Shown: positions 42,083-52,663, numbered from the stretch's first letter. The stretch is DNA of 64,000 nt from Streptomyces atroolivaceus (GCF_000717025.1 NZ_JNXG01000019.1:1-64000); one strand, 5' to 3'. Numbers and translations are program-made. Notes: a model not told the origin generated them from the letters alone.

Positions 42083-42117
42083 ACGGTTACTGGTTGAGCG
42101 GTTCAAGCGGTAACCGT
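42083..42117. promoter_or_regulatory. 35-bp nested dyad, probable operator of the CGNR/VOC gene pair
   Basis: Centred at 42100: outer arms ACGGTTAC (42083-42090) and GTAACCGT (42110-42117) are perfect inverted repeats, and the inner arms TTGA/TCAA (42094-42106) share the same centre. Only two symmetric positions break the dyad. GTAACGGTTAC at 42080-42090 is itself an 11-bp palindrome, so one outer arm may be a separate half-site. It lies 38 bp upstream of the CGNR start and 56 bp upstream of the VOC start. Confidence 0.75.
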
Positions 42118-42173
42118 GGGGTGATGGCGGTCCGCCACGCCCCGTCGCGGTTCCGATCCGAGGAGGAGACGTC

Positions 42174-42536
42174 ATGGCCGTCGCCAAGCTGGGTACCGTC
42201 GTCCTGGACTGCCCCGACCCCGTCGCCCTGGCCGGTTTCTACGCCCAGGTACTCGGCGGCAGGACCGAGGACGACGGCGAGGGCTGGGTCGATCTGAAGA
42301 CGGACGACGGCACTGCGCTGGCCTTCCAGTCCGCGCCCGGTCACGTCCCGCCGCAGTGGCCGCGCGCCGAGGCCCCGCAGCAGTTCCATCTGGACCTGAC
42401 GGTGGAGGACCTGGAGGCGGCGGAGCGGGAGGTGCTGTCGCTGGGCGCGACGCTGCTGGAGGCGGGCGACCCGTCACGCACCTGGCGCGTGTACGCCGAC
42501 CCCGCGGGGCACCCGTTCTGTCTGTGCGCCTGCTAG
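42174..42536 (+). CDS. VOC (glyoxalase/bleomycin-resistance) family protein
   Basis: A 120-residue single-chain VOC protein with two beta-alpha-beta-beta-beta units: KLGTVVLDCPDPVALAGFYAQVLGG and FHLDLTVEDLEAAEREVLSLGA. Metal-ligand positions are plausible (H72 in QFHLDLTV, E-equivalents elsewhere), but the function could be a dioxygenase, isomerase or antibiotic-binding protein. The ATG has GAGGAGGAG upstream. Divergent from the CGNR regulator, which probably controls it. Confidence 0.88.
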   Translation: MAVAKLGTVVLDCPDPVALAGFYAQVLGGRTEDDGEGWVDLKTDDGTALAFQSAPGHVPPQWPRAEAPQQFHLDLTVEDLEAAEREVLSLGATLLEAGDPSRTWRVYADPAGHPFCLCAC

Positions 42537-42580
42537 CAGGGGATCATCGAAACGGCGGGGCCGGTCCGGTACCGGATACG

Positions 42581-43774
42581 TCAGCGCACCGGGCCGTCCA
42601 GCTCGTCGATCGTCGCGTGGGACGGGCCGACCCGGGTGCTCAGTTCGCGGGAGACCGCTTCGGCCTCGCGCAGGACCCGGACCGCGTTCCGCCACGTCAG
42701 CTTGGCCACGTCGGACTCCGACCAGCCGCGCGTGAGCAGCTCGGCGATCAGGTACGGGTAGCCGGACACGTCCTCCAGCTCCTGCGGGAGGAAGGCCGTG
42801 CCGTCGTAGTCGCCGCCGACACCGATGTGGTCGATCCCGGCGATCTCCCGCATGTGGTCGAGATGGTCGGCGATCGTGGCCACGGTGGCCATCGGGCGCG
42901 GGTTGAGCGCTTCGAAGTCGGCGTGGATCCGCATGGCGGCCGGTGTGGTGTCCAGGTGGTGCAGTCCGTGCTCCCGCATGTTGCGGTCGGCGGCGAGCGT
43001 CCACTCGACGGCCGCCGGCAGGACGAACTTCGGCACGAACGTCGCCATCGCCACGCCGCCGTTGGCCGCGACCATCCGCAGCACGTCGTCCGGGATGTTG
43101 CGCGGGTGGTCGCAGACCGCCCGGGCGGAGGAGTGCGAGAAGATCACCGGCGCGACGGAGGTGGCCAGCGCGTCACGCATCGTGGTGGCCGCCACATGGG
43201 AGAGGTCGACCAGCATGCCGATGCGGTTCATCTCGCGTACGACCTCACGGCCGAACTCCGACAGGCCGCCGACGCGCGGGGAGTCGGTCGCGGAGTCCGC
43301 CCAGTCCGTGTTGTCGTTGTGCGTGAGCGTCATGTAGCGGACACCGAGGGTGTGCAGGGCGCGCAGGGTACCCAGGGAGTTGTTGATGGAGTGGCCGCCC
43401 TCGGCACCCATCAGGGAGGCGATACGGCCCTCGGCGCGGGCCTTCTCCATGTCGTCGGCGGTCAGGGCGCGCCGCAGGTCGTCCGGGTAGCGGGCGAGCA
43501 TCTCGCCGACCACGTCGATCTGTTCCAGTGTGGCGCTGACCGCGGCGTCGCCCGCCAGCCTCGGGGTGACGTAGACCGACCAGAACTGCGCGCCGACGCC
43601 GCCGGCCCGCAGCCGGGGGATGTCGGTGTGCAGGGTGCCCGTCTGGTCCCGGGAGATGTCGCGTGCGTCGAGGTCGTAGCCGACCTGCTCGCGCAGGGCC
43701 CAGGGGAGGTCGTTGTGACCGTCGACGACGGGGTGGTCGGCGAGGAGCAGCCGGGCCCGGTCCAGGTTGTCCAT
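42581..43774 (-). CDS. Membrane dipeptidase-type peptidase, family M19 (renal dipeptidase-like)
   Basis: A 397-residue TIM-barrel metalloenzyme. The binuclear zinc ligands are visible: H20 and D22 in [12 protein letters not shown]125 in [10 protein letters not shown]193 in VDLSHVA, H214 in FSHSSARA. The active-site Asp is in GVGGDYDGT. It hydrolyses dipeptides, including L-D types; the S. coelicolor orthologue Sco3058 was characterised as the closest bacterial homologue of human renal dipeptidase (recalled). No signal peptide is seen, so it is cytosolic. The ATG is 9 bp after purE on the same strand, and it is the last gene of the purK-purE run. Confidence 0.95.
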   Translation of the reverse strand: MDNLDRARLLLADHPVVDGHNDLPWALREQVGYDLDARDISRDQTGTLHTDIPRLRAGGVGAQFWSVYVTPRLAGDAAVSATLEQIDVVGEMLARYPDDLRRALTADDMEKARAEGRIASLMGAEGGHSINNSLGTLRALHTLGVRYMTLTHNDNTDWADSATDSPRVGGLSEFGREVVREMNRIGMLVDLSHVAATTMRDALATSVAPVIFSHSSARAVCDHPRNIPDDVLRMVAANGGVAMATFVPKFVLPAAVEWTLAADRNMREHGLHHLDTTPAAMRIHADFEALNPRPMATVATIADHLDHMREIAGIDHIGVGGDYDGTAFLPQELEDVSGYPYLIAELLTRGWSESDVAKLTWRNAVRVLREAEAVSRELSTRVGPSHATIDELDGPVR

Positions 43775-43783
43775 CGTGACCGC

Positions 43784-44320
43784 CTACTTCCCGAAGCCGA
43801 AGGAGTCCGCGCCCTGGACCTTGGCGCGCAACCGCTTACCCTTCTCGGTCGCCTGCTCCTTGAGCTCCTGCTGGAAGTCCTTCATCCGCTCCAGCAGCGC
43901 GCTGTCGTGAGCGGCGAGGATACGGGCGGCGAGCAGGCCCGCGTTACGGGCGCCGCCGACGGAGACCGTGGCGACGGGGACCCCGGCCGGCATCTGGACG
44001 ATGGACAGCAGGCTGTCCATGCCGTCGAGGTACTTCAGCGGGACCGGGACGCCGATCACCGGCAGCGGGGTGACGGAGGCCAGCATCCCGGGCAGGTGGG
44101 CCGCTCCGCCCGCCCCCGCGATGATCGCCTTGAGACCGCGGTCCGCGGCCCTCTCGCCGTACGCGATCATCTCGTGCGGCATGCGGTGCGCGGAGACGAC
44201 GTCGACCTCGTAGGGGATCTCGAACTCGTCGAGGGCCTTCGCGGCCGCTTCCATCACGGGCCAGTCGGAGTCCGAGCCCATGACGATGCCGACGACGGGG
44301 GCGGAGCCTGGTGCGGTCAT
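43784..44320 (-). CDS. purE: 5-(carboxyamino)imidazole ribonucleotide mutase
   Basis: A 178-residue class I PurE catalysing N5-CAIR to CAIR, step 6b of purine synthesis. Signatures are [14 protein letters not shown] (15-21 region), [11 protein letters not shown] with the catalytic His, and [15 protein letters not shown]. Its C-terminus is ~20 residues longer than E. coli PurE, as in other Streptomyces. The ATG overlaps the purK stop by 4 bp (ATGA). Confidence 0.97.
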   Translation of the reverse strand: MTAPGSAPVVGIVMGSDSDWPVMEAAAKALDEFEIPYEVDVVSAHRMPHEMIAYGERAADRGLKAIIAGAGGAAHLPGMLASVTPLPVIGVPVPLKYLDGMDSLLSIVQMPAGVPVATVSVGGARNAGLLAARILAAHDSALLERMKDFQQELKEQATEKGKRLRAKVQGADSFGFGK

Positions 44321-45468
44321 TCGGTGATCGTTCCTCGCAGGTAGTCGGCCGCGTGCCGGGCGCGCTCCCGCACGTCCGCCAGATCGTCGCCGTAGGTGTT
44401 GACGTGGCCCACCTTGCGGCCCGGCTTCACGTCCTTGCCGTACATGTGGATCTTGAGCTGCGGGTCACGGGCCATGCAGTGCAGGTACGCCTGGTACATG
44501 TCCGGGTAGTCGCCGCCGAGGACGTTGCACATGACCGTCCACGTGGCGCGCGGGCGGGGGTCACCGAGCGGGAGGTCCAGGACGGCCCGCACGTGGTTGG
44601 CGAACTGCGAGGTGACCGCACCGTCCTGGGTCCAGTGCCCGGAGTTGTGCGGGCGCATCGCGAGCTCGTTCACGAGGATGCCGGGGGTCCCGTCGGGTCC
44701 GCGCGTCTCGAAGAGCTCGACCGCGAGGTGGCCCACCACACCGAGCTCGGCGGCGATCCTCAGGGCGAGCTGCTGGGCCTCGCCGGCGAGGCGTTCGTCC
44801 AGGTCGGGCGCCGGCGCGATGACCGTGTCGCAGACCCCGTCGACCTGGACGGACTCGACGACGGGGTAGGCGACGGCCTGGCCGTGGGGCGAGCGGACGA
44901 TGTTGGCCGCCAGCTCCCGGGTGAAGCCGACCTTCTCCTCGGCGAGGACGGGGACACCGGCCCGGAAGGGCTCGGCGGCGTCCGCCTCGGAGCGGACCAC
45001 CCAGACACCCTTGCCGTCGTAACCGCCCCGGACCGTCTTGAGGATGACGGGGAAGCCACCCACCTCGTCGGCGAAGGCCGCGGCGTCCGCCGGGTCCGCG
45101 ACGATGCGGTGGCGGGGGCAGGGCGCGCCGATCTCCATGAGCTTCGCGCGCATCACCCCCTTGTCCTGGGCGTGCACCAGAGCGTCGGGGCCGGGGCGCA
45201 CGGGGATGCCGTCCGCCTCCAGGGCCCGCAGGTGCTCGGTCGGCACGTGCTCGTGATCGAAGGTGATCACGTCACAGCCGCGTGCGAAGGCGCGCAGTGT
45301 CTCCAGGTCTCGGTAGTCGCCGACGACGACTTCGCCGGCCACCTGGGCGGCCGAGTCCTGAGGGGTGTCACTGAGGAGCTTGAATTTCAGGCCGAGGGGG
45401 ATGCCCGCCTCGTGGGTCATACGGGCGAGCTGACCGCCGCCGACCATGCCGACTACAGGGAACGTCAC
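44317..45468 (-). CDS. purK: 5-(carboxyamino)imidazole ribonucleotide synthase
   Basis: A 383-residue ATP-grasp enzyme that carboxylates AIR to N5-CAIR using ATP and bicarbonate. It has the N-terminal [18 protein letters not shown], the ATP-grasp loop [18 protein letters not shown], and the metal-binding [20 protein letters not shown]. It is the first gene of purK-purE-dipeptidase. The GTG start at 45468 has only a weak ribosome site. Confidence 0.97.
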   Translation of the reverse strand: MTFPVVGMVGGGQLARMTHEAGIPLGLKFKLLSDTPQDSAAQVAGEVVVGDYRDLETLRAFARGCDVITFDHEHVPTEHLRALEADGIPVRPGPDALVHAQDKGVMRAKLMEIGAPCPRHRIVADPADAAAFADEVGGFPVILKTVRGGYDGKGVWVVRSEADAAEPFRAGVPVLAEEKVGFTRELAANIVRSPHGQAVAYPVVESVQVDGVCDTVIAPAPDLDERLAGEAQQLALRIAAELGVVGHLAVELFETRGPDGTPGILVNELAMRPHNSGHWTQDGAVTSQFANHVRAVLDLPLGDPRPRATWTVMCNVLGGDYPDMYQAYLHCMARDPQLKIHMYGKDVKPGRKVGHVNTYGDDLADVRERARHAADYLRGTITE

Positions 45469-45641
45469 GTGTCCAGGGTATCGGGCGCGCGGGAGGTCCC
45501 CTCACCCTCTCCCGCCGGGCCCCGGGCCCCTCCGGGGAGAAGCCCCGTCAAGCGGGCCGTCCGGCTCACCGGCATCACACGTGCGGGCTGGTTAGCATGG
45601 CCGGGTTGACGAAACCGACCGGACGGGGCTGAGCGATCACC

Positions 45642-46160
45642 ATGAGCGAACGGGGCGCACTGCGGGCCCGGCTTGATCTGCTGGCCCGGGAGGTCGCCAA
45701 GTTCGGCGCGGTCGGCGCACTCGGGCTGGTCGTCAACATCGCCGTCTCCAACCTGATCTGGCGCACCACGGACATTCCTGTGGTGCGGGCCGGGCTGATG
45801 GGGACGGTCGTCGCCATCCTCTTCAACTACGTCGGCTTCCGCTACTGGACGTACCGGGACCGCGACAAGACCGGCCGGACCCGGGAGCTGACACTGTTCC
45901 TGCTGTTCAGCGCCGTCGGTGCGGTGATCGAGACGGGCGTGCTCTACGCGGCGACGTACGGCTTCGGCTGGAACAGCCCGGTCCAGAGCAACGTCTTCAA
46001 GATCCTCGGCATCGGCATCGCCACGCTGTTCCGCTTCTGGTCCTACCGCACCTGGGTGTTCAGGGCCCTGCCCGCCAAGGAGGCCGTGCTCGACGCGGAA
46101 CGGTTTCTGGAGCAGCGACGACCCTCCGACGAGGTAGCGCCCGGCCCCGTGCCCCACTGA
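45642..46160 (+). CDS. GtrA family membrane protein
   Basis: A 172-residue small membrane protein with four helices and the GtrA signature: REVAKFGAVGALGLVVNIAV, FNYVGFRYWTYRDRD and the late FRFWSYRTWVF. GtrA proteins are thought to flip undecaprenyl-phosphate-linked sugars or to assist polysaccharide glycosylation. The C-terminal ~25 residues are charged. It lies between purK and the two-component genes, as in mycobacteria (recalled). Its ribosome site is weak. Substrate unknown. Confidence 0.9.
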   Translation: MSERGALRARLDLLAREVAKFGAVGALGLVVNIAVSNLIWRTTDIPVVRAGLMGTVVAILFNYVGFRYWTYRDRDKTGRTRELTLFLLFSAVGAVIETGVLYAATYGFGWNSPVQSNVFKILGIGIATLFRFWSYRTWVFRALPAKEAVLDAERFLEQRRPSDEVAPGPVPH

Positions 46161-46205
46161 CGCCCGGCGCCCCGGCGGTAGGGGCCGGCGCGGTGGGCGG
46201 GCCGC

Positions 46206-47474
46206 TCAGCGCACCGGGCGCGCGGATTCCTTGCGGCTCGGCGCGACCCGGCTGAGGAAGAGGGCGAAGACCGGAGGCTGCTGCTGGAGCAGTTCGAGCC
46301 GGCCACCGTCCGCCTCGGCGAGGTCCCGGGCCACCGCGAGGCCGATTCCGGTGGAGTTGCGCCCGCTGATGGTGCGCTCGAAGATCCGCGCCCCGAGGTC
46401 GGCGGGGACACCGGGGCCCTCGTCCGTGACCTCGACGACGACCTGGTTGCCGGTGATGCGGGTACGCAGCGCGACCGTGCCGCCCCCGTGCATCAGCGAG
46501 TTCTCGATCAGCGCGGCGAGCACCTGGGCGACGGCTCCGGGGGTGCCGACGGCCTCCAGCCCGTGCTTGCCCGAGCAGACGACCGCGCGGCCGGCGCTGC
46601 GGTAGGCGGGCCGCCACTCCTCGATCTGCTGCTTCACGACCTCGTCGAGGTCGAAGGCGACGGCGGAGCCGGTGCGCGGGTCACGGGAATTCGTCAGCAG
46701 TCGCTGCACCACGTCCGTCAGCCGCTCCACCTGGGTGAGAGCGATGTTCGCCTCCTCCTTCACCGTCTCCGGGTCGTCGGTGACGGAGATCTCCTCGATG
46801 CGCATGGAGAGGGCGGTCAGGGGTGTACGGAGCTGGTGCGAGGCGTCCGCGGCGAGACGGCGCTCCGCGGTCAGCATCCGCGCGATCCGCTCTGCGGAGG
46901 AGTCGAGGACGTCGGCGACCCGGTCCAGCTCCGTCACGCCGTACCGCTTGTGCCGGGGGCGCGGATCGCCCGATCCGAGGCGTTCGGCGGTCTCCGCGAG
47001 GTCCGTGAGCGGGGAGGTCAGCCGGTCGGCCTGGCGTACGGCGAGGAGTACGGCGGAGATGATGGCGAGCAGCGCCACCGCCCCGATGATCAGCAGGGTC
47101 CGGCCGACCTCGCGGGTCACGGCGGAGCGGGACTCCTCGACGGTGACCTTCTCGCCCTGCTCCCCCATCTCCGTGCTGCGGGTGACGTTGCTGTCCGTGG
47201 GGCGCTCGCCGACCTCGATGGGAGCCCGGCCGGGGATCTCGACGCGGGCGTAGCGGCTGGCGTCCACCTGCTCGGCGAGGACCTGGGGGGTGATCCGCTC
47301 GGCGCCGAGCAGCCGGCTCTCGACGACGCTGATCAGCCGGAAGGCCTCGGAATCGACGCTTTCCTGGGCACTGTTGCTGATGGTGCGGGTCTCGACGATG
47401 ACGAGGGACACGCCGAAGACGGCGATCACGACGAGCACCACGGCGAGCGTGGAGTTGATCAGTCGGCGGCGCAT
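46206..47474 (-). CDS. Two-component sensor histidine kinase
   Basis: A 422-residue membrane kinase. It has TM1 at 7-27, an extracellular sensor (about 28-125), TM2 at 126-147 and a HAMP segment (about 148-200). The phospho-accepting H213 is in AADASHQLRTPLTAL. The ATPase domain has the N-box VLAALIENSLMHGGG and GEG-type G boxes EVTDEGPGVP and STGIGLAVARDLAEADGG. The start at 47474 is chosen because it begins the hydrophobic helix. It follows the response regulator by 14 bp, so the pair is an operon. The signal is unknown. Confidence 0.92.
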   Translation of the reverse strand: MRRRLINSTLAVVLVVIAVFGVSLVIVETRTISNSAQESVDSEAFRLISVVESRLLGAERITPQVLAEQVDASRYARVEIPGRAPIEVGERPTDSNVTRSTEMGEQGEKVTVEESRSAVTREVGRTLLIIGAVALLAIISAVLLAVRQADRLTSPLTDLAETAERLGSGDPRPRHKRYGVTELDRVADVLDSSAERIARMLTAERRLAADASHQLRTPLTALSMRIEEISVTDDPETVKEEANIALTQVERLTDVVQRLLTNSRDPRTGSAVAFDLDEVVKQQIEEWRPAYRSAGRAVVCSGKHGLEAVGTPGAVAQVLAALIENSLMHGGGTVALRTRITGNQVVVEVTDEGPGVPADLGARIFERTISGRNSTGIGLAVARDLAEADGGRLELLQQQPPVFALFLSRVAPSRKESARPVR

Positions 47475-47488
47475 GACTGTTCTGTACG

Positions 47489-48166
47489 TCAGCTCTTCTC
47501 GAACCGGAAGCCGACGCCCCGGACGGTGGCGATGTAGCGCGGATTGGCCGCGTCGTCGCCGAGCTTCTTGCGGAGCCAGGAGATGTGCATGTCGAGGGTC
47601 TTGGTGGAGGACCACCACGTGGTGTCCCAGACCTCACGCATCAGCTGGTCGCGGGTGACGACCCGGCCGGCATCCCGCACGAGGACCCGCAGCAGGTCGA
47701 ACTCCTTGGCGGTGAGCTGGAGTTCCTCGTCTCCCATCCAGGCCCGGTGCGACTCGACGTCGATCCGGACGCCGTGCGTGGCGGGCTGCGGGGCGTGCTC
47801 GGCGGCACCGCGGCGCAGCAGGGCGCGGACCCGGGCGAGGAGCTCGGCCAGACGGAAGGGCTTGGTGACGTAGTCGTCCGCCCCGGCGTCGAGGCCGACG
47901 ACCGTGTCGACCTCGTCGGCCCGGGCTGTCAGCACCAGGATGGGTACGGCGTGACCGCCGGCCCGCAGCCGCCTGGCGACCTCGAGGCCGTCCATCCCTG
48001 GCAGCCCCAGGTCGAGGACGACCAGGTCGACGCCCCCCTGGAGTCCGGCGTCGAGCGCGGTCGGACCGTCCTCACGGACCTCGACCTCGTAACCCTCACG
48101 ACGCAGGGCGCGGGCCAGTGGCTCCGAGATGGATGCGTCGTCCTCGGCGAGCAGTACACGGGTCAT
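47489..48166 (-). CDS. OmpR-family response regulator
   Basis: A 225-residue regulator. The receiver domain has VLLAEDDASI, the phosphorylated D52 in VVLDLGLPGMDG and VTKPFRLAELLARVRALLRR. The winged-helix DNA-binding domain has ELQLTAKEFDLLRVLVRDAG and the recognition region TKTLDMHISWLRKKLGD. It is cotranscribed with the kinase. The ATG at 48166 starts MTRVLLAEDD, the standard beginning; the open frame's upstream 16 codons are not needed. Confidence 0.95.
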   Translation of the reverse strand: MTRVLLAEDDASISEPLARALRREGYEVEVREDGPTALDAGLQGGVDLVVLDLGLPGMDGLEVARRLRAGGHAVPILVLTARADEVDTVVGLDAGADDYVTKPFRLAELLARVRALLRRGAAEHAPQPATHGVRIDVESHRAWMGDEELQLTAKEFDLLRVLVRDAGRVVTRDQLMREVWDTTWWSSTKTLDMHISWLRKKLGDDAANPRYIATVRGVGFRFEKS

Positions 48167-48210
48167 GCAGTGATGGTAGTCCGCGCGGGCATGCCGGAGT
48201 GAGGCGCTGG

Positions 48211-48309
48211 TCAAGCCCTGCGGGTCAGGGCCACGAATCGGACATCCTCCTTTGAATATGGGACCGTGGTTCCACCTAAACCTGTGATCCGCGTCTCAAG
48301 TCCTTCCAT
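48211..48309 (-). CDS. Questionable 32-codon ORF with a TTA codon
   Basis: Starts at ATG 48309, ends at TGA 48211, encoding MEGLETRITGLGGTTVPYSK and 12 more residues. It uses a TTA leucine codon, rare in Streptomyces and read by the bldA tRNA, and has low third-position GC, unlike nearby genes. An AAAGGAGGA block (48247-48255) lies within the frame and does not serve its start. Either chance or a recently acquired or regulatory peptide. Listed for completeness. Confidence 0.15.
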   Translation of the reverse strand: MEGLETRITGLGGTTVPYSKEDVRFVALTRRA

Positions 48310-48360
48310 ATCCCCGTGTGTCGTGTCGTATGGTTGCTCGACGCCTGTTGCACCGCCGAA

Positions 48361-48398
48361 GGACCTTTGGGCAGCTTTTCGCGCCAAGGGTCCCTTTT
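48361..48398 (+). terminator. Terminator-like hairpin with T-run in the transporter leader
   Basis: GGACCTTTGG (48361-48370) pairs with CCAAGGGTCC (48384-48393), 10 bp with one G-T wobble. A CTTTTG run follows (48394-48399). This is a textbook intrinsic terminator shape, unusual for this genome. No plus-strand gene lies upstream, so it would act on the leader of the peptide transporter transcript or end a small RNA. Confidence 0.5.
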
Positions 48399-48654
48399 GT
48401 GTACGGGCCGGTTTCCGCCGGCCCCGACCAGTGAATGACCTGTGGGCCGGGCCCGGAGCGCGAGGACGCGCGCCGGGTGTGGATCCCTGAGCGGTCGGTC
48501 CCACGACCCCGCCCCCGCACTCCCTACGGATCGGGTGGCCGGATCGAATCCCTCGAGGCGTCAGGGGTGGGGCGCGTCCGCCCCGGTGCCGGCCACCCCC
48601 CACCGGGCGCGTACCGCTCACGAGGCGGCGCGTCCCGACCAGCAAGGATCGACC

Positions 48655-50145
<1,491 letters not shown>

Positions 50146-50161
50146 CACGGACCCCGCCCAC

Positions 50162-50205
50162 ACGGCTCAGGGCCCCGCACCGATCGGTGCGGGGCCCTGA
50201 GCCGT
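50162..50205. terminator. 22-bp perfect palindrome between convergent genes
   Basis: Arms 50162-50183 and 50184-50205 match without mismatch (outer bases ACGGCTCAGGGCC). It lies 16 bp past the POT stop and 38 bp past the anti-sigma gene stop, so it can terminate both. Confidence 0.88.
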
Positions 50206-50243
50206 CGGCGGGGATACGCGCGGAAGGCGAGAGGCGAACGGGG

Positions 50244-50735
50244 CTACGCGGGCGCCGCGAGCTCCGCCCAGACGGTCTTGCCGGGCTGGTCCGGTGCACG
50301 CGTCACGCCCCAGTCGAGGCACAGCCGCTGCACGATGAACATGCCGTGCCCGCCGGGCCGGCCCGCGCGGTGCGGGGTCCGCGGCGCCGGCTGGCCCGCT
50401 CCGCCGTCGACGACCTCGACGCGGAGCATCTTGGCCGAGCAGGCGATACGGAGCTCCTCGGGGCCGCCCGCGTGCAGGCAGGCGTTCGTGACGAGCTCGG
50501 AGACGACCAGCAGGACGTCCTCGGCTGCGGCCCTGCGGTCGGCGCCCGACGCGGGCAGCCAGCCCCAGTCGTGGAGCGCCTCCCTGGCGAAGTCGCGAGC
50601 CATGGGGACGATGCCGGTGGCCTGTCTCAGCGAGAGCGTGCGCCACTGCCGGTCAGCGGGCGCGGCAGGGGCGGGGCCCGTGCCGTCCGGCTCGCGGCCG
50701 AGGCCGCCCGGCGGATGCTGCCGGGTGGTGCTCAT
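50244..50735 (-). CDS. Anti-sigma serine kinase, PrsI/RsbW-like (HATPase)
   Basis: A 163-residue GHKL ATPase of the RsbW/SpoIIAB type. N-box VVSELVTNACLHAG (N84), D110 in EVVDGGAG, and a G2 loop GRPGGHGMFIVQR. A basic, Pro-rich N-terminal ~25 residues precede it. It should hold the sigma factor inactive and phosphorylate the anti-anti-sigma factor. Order and content match the S. coelicolor sigI locus (SCO3066-SCO3068, where PrsI and ArsI were described, as I recall). It lies 201 bp downstream of the STAS gene. Confidence 0.85.
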   Translation of the reverse strand: MSTTRQHPPGGLGREPDGTGPAPAAPADRQWRTLSLRQATGIVPMARDFAREALHDWGWLPASGADRRAAAEDVLLVVSELVTNACLHAGGPEELRIACSAKMLRVEVVDGGAGQPAPRTPHRAGRPGGHGMFIVQRLCLDWGVTRAPDQPGKTVWAELAAPA

Positions 50736-50936
50736 CAGCGCTTCACCTCACCGATTCACCGTGTGTTGCCATCGAACAGATACTGATCAGATACAGATTG
50801 TGCGGGCTTCAATGTCCCGACGGGGTGTCTTCTGCCCGGCCGAATGGTGACAACACCCACCTCGTCTACGCCATGAGCGTGACTGCTGCGACAGGCGGGG
50901 CTCCGTGGCCGGGAATACGCATGGATCACACCACGG

Positions 50937-51305
50937 TCAGTCGCCCAGAGCCTCTTCGAGCGAGGCGTGGACGGTGAATACCGCCTCCGCCCCCGTGATC
51001 TCGAAGACGCGAGCCACCACGGGCTGCATTCCGGCCAGGTGAACCCCTCCTCCGGCGGCCTCGGCCTGCAGGCGCGCACCGAGCAGCACGTTGAGTCCGG
51101 TGGAGTCACAGAAGTCGAGGCGCGCGCAGTCGACCACCAGACGCGTACGTCCTTGCCCGACCGCGCTCTCCAGAGGTTCCCGCAGCAGATCTGCGGTGTG
51201 GTGATCGAGCTCACCCACCGGCGTCACGACTTCACTGCGGCCCTCGGACCGGACATCGACCTGTAGCCGACCCCGGTTCGCACTGCCGACCGTCCCGCGG
51301 TCCAT
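50937..51305 (-). CDS. Anti-anti-sigma factor, STAS domain (ArsI-like)
   Basis: A 122-residue STAS protein. The phosphorylation site is S68 in RLDFCDSTGLNVLLGAR, preceded by TPVGELDHHTADLL. When unphosphorylated it would bind the kinase and free the sigma factor. AGAGGGA lies 6 bp before the ATG. Divergent from the sigma gene (51598), with 292 bp between. Confidence 0.9.
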   Translation of the reverse strand: MDRGTVGSANRGRLQVDVRSEGRSEVVTPVGELDHHTADLLREPLESAVGQGRTRLVVDCARLDFCDSTGLNVLLGARLQAEAAGGGVHLAGMQPVVARVFEITGAEAVFTVHASLEEALGD

Positions 51306-51597
51306 GCCCGTCCCTCTTCGCCGTCCGTCACTACCCGCGCCCCTGTGTACGCGGCTTCATCGTGGCTGCCCCCGACGTGCGTAAAACATTACGCGTTTCC
51401 CTCGCCACACGGTAGTCGAAGAACTCAACAAAGCGGACATATAGGAGTATTTGGCGCTTGTAACTCACCGCTGGAACCGGGTAAGGGTAGAAGGGACATC
51501 CACCCAGAGAATTTCGATCGGCTTCGGAGGCGCCGCTTCACCGCAGGAAGACGTATGGGCATCGGCAGCCATATGCCGAGAACGATGGAGGAGAACC

Positions 51598-52590
51598 ATG
51601 TCACCCCGGCTCGACGTATCGCGTACCCACATCGCGACGTCGGCATGTCCTCAGGGACCGACCGATTCCGACTCCGCTGCCGCGAGCGCCGTACCCGGCC
51701 CGCGAAAAAGCACCGGCACCACCGTCACCACCACCGACCTGACCACCGACGACCTCCTCCCGGGCGACGGGTTCGACGGCCTCGAGGGTCTTCCCGAGAT
51801 CCCGCCCTACGCCGAAATCGGCGCGCTGGACGCCAGGGCCCTGTCGAAGACGCTCTTCGCGCGGCTCGAAGCCCTTGAAGAGGGCACCCACGAGTACGCG
51901 TACGTCCGCAACACCCTCGTCGAACTCAACCTGGCCCTGGTCAAGTTCGCCGCCTCCAGGTTCCGCACCCGCAGTGAACCGATGGAGGACATCGTCCAGG
52001 TCGGCACCATCGGCCTGATCAAGGCGATCGACCGCTTCGAGCTCAGCCGCGGCGTGGAGTTCCCGACGTTCGCGATGCCCACGATCGTCGGCGAGATCAA
52101 GCGCTTCTTCCGTGACACCAGCTGGTCCGTGCGCGTCCCGCGCCGACTGCAGGAGCTGCGGCTCGACCTGGCCAAGGCGGGCGACGAACTGGCCCAGAAG
52201 CTGGACCGCGCGCCCACCGTCCTCGAACTCGCCGACCGCCTCGGCCTCAGCAGGGACGAGGTCGTGGAGGGCATGGCCGCGAGCAACGCGTACACCGCGA
52301 GCTCGCTCGACGCCAAGCCCGACGACCACGGCGACGGCAACGAGGGGGCCCTCGCGGACCGTCTCGGTTACGAGGACCACGGCATCGAGGGCATCGAGTA
52401 CGTCGAGTCCCTCAAGCCGCTCATCGCCTCGCTCCCCCTGCGCGACCGCACGATCCTCTCCATGCGGTTCGTCTCCAACATGACGCAGTCGGAGATCGGC
52501 GAGGAGCTCGGCATCTCGCAGATGCACGTGTCCCGGCTGCTCTCCCGGACTCTGGTCAAGCTCAGGAAGGGCCTGACCGTGGAGGAGTGA
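51598..52590 (+). CDS. SigB/SigF-family alternative RNA polymerase sigma factor (SigI-like)
   Basis: A 330-residue group 3 sigma factor. The N-terminal ~75 residues are variable. Region 2: EDIVQVGTIGLIKAIDRFEL and GVEFPTFAMPTIVGEIKRFF, followed by DTSWSVRVPRRLQELRLDL in the region 3 start. Region 4: LPLRDRTILSMRFVSNMTQS, EIGEELGISQMHVSRLLSRT. This set fits SigB/SigF/SigI rather than sigma-70. The ATG at 51598 has GGAGGAG 7 bp upstream. Control is by the adjacent STAS/kinase pair; targets are likely stress or developmental genes. Confidence 0.9.
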   Translation: MSPRLDVSRTHIATSACPQGPTDSDSAAASAVPGPRKSTGTTVTTTDLTTDDLLPGDGFDGLEGLPEIPPYAEIGALDARALSKTLFARLEALEEGTHEYAYVRNTLVELNLALVKFAASRFRTRSEPMEDIVQVGTIGLIKAIDRFELSRGVEFPTFAMPTIVGEIKRFFRDTSWSVRVPRRLQELRLDLAKAGDELAQKLDRAPTVLELADRLGLSRDEVVEGMAASNAYTASSLDAKPDDHGDGNEGALADRLGYEDHGIEGIEYVESLKPLIASLPLRDRTILSMRFVSNMTQSEIGEELGISQMHVSRLLSRTLVKLRKGLTVEE

Positions 52591-52621
52591 CCCGGCGTCA
52601 CCGGCACCACCGGTACGTCGT

Positions 52622-52663
52622 CGCGGAAGGACCTGCCCCGGCCGTCGGGCGGGTCCTTCCGCG
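52622..52663 (+). terminator. Hairpin downstream of the sigma gene
   Basis: CGCGGAAGGACCTGCCC / GGGCGGGTCCTTCCGCG, 17 bp with one G-T wobble and an 8-nt loop, 32 bp past the stop. Confidence 0.8.

Larger units (their letters stand above)
48167..48654. other. Divergent region between the response regulator and peptide transporter genes
   Basis: 488 bp. It contains a small TTA-containing open frame (48211-48309, minus), a terminator-like hairpin with a T-run on the plus strand (48361-48398), and then about 250 bp of GC-rich leader before the transporter. No clear -35/-10 pair was found for the transporter. The first ~150 bp are distinctly AT-richer than the rest. Confidence 0.5.

Noticed and set aside
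51361..51460. SigB-type promoter (GTTT-N-GGGTAT) before the SigI-like gene
   Set aside because: GTTT is present, but the downstream element reads GGTAGT and the spacing is loose; too weak to list.
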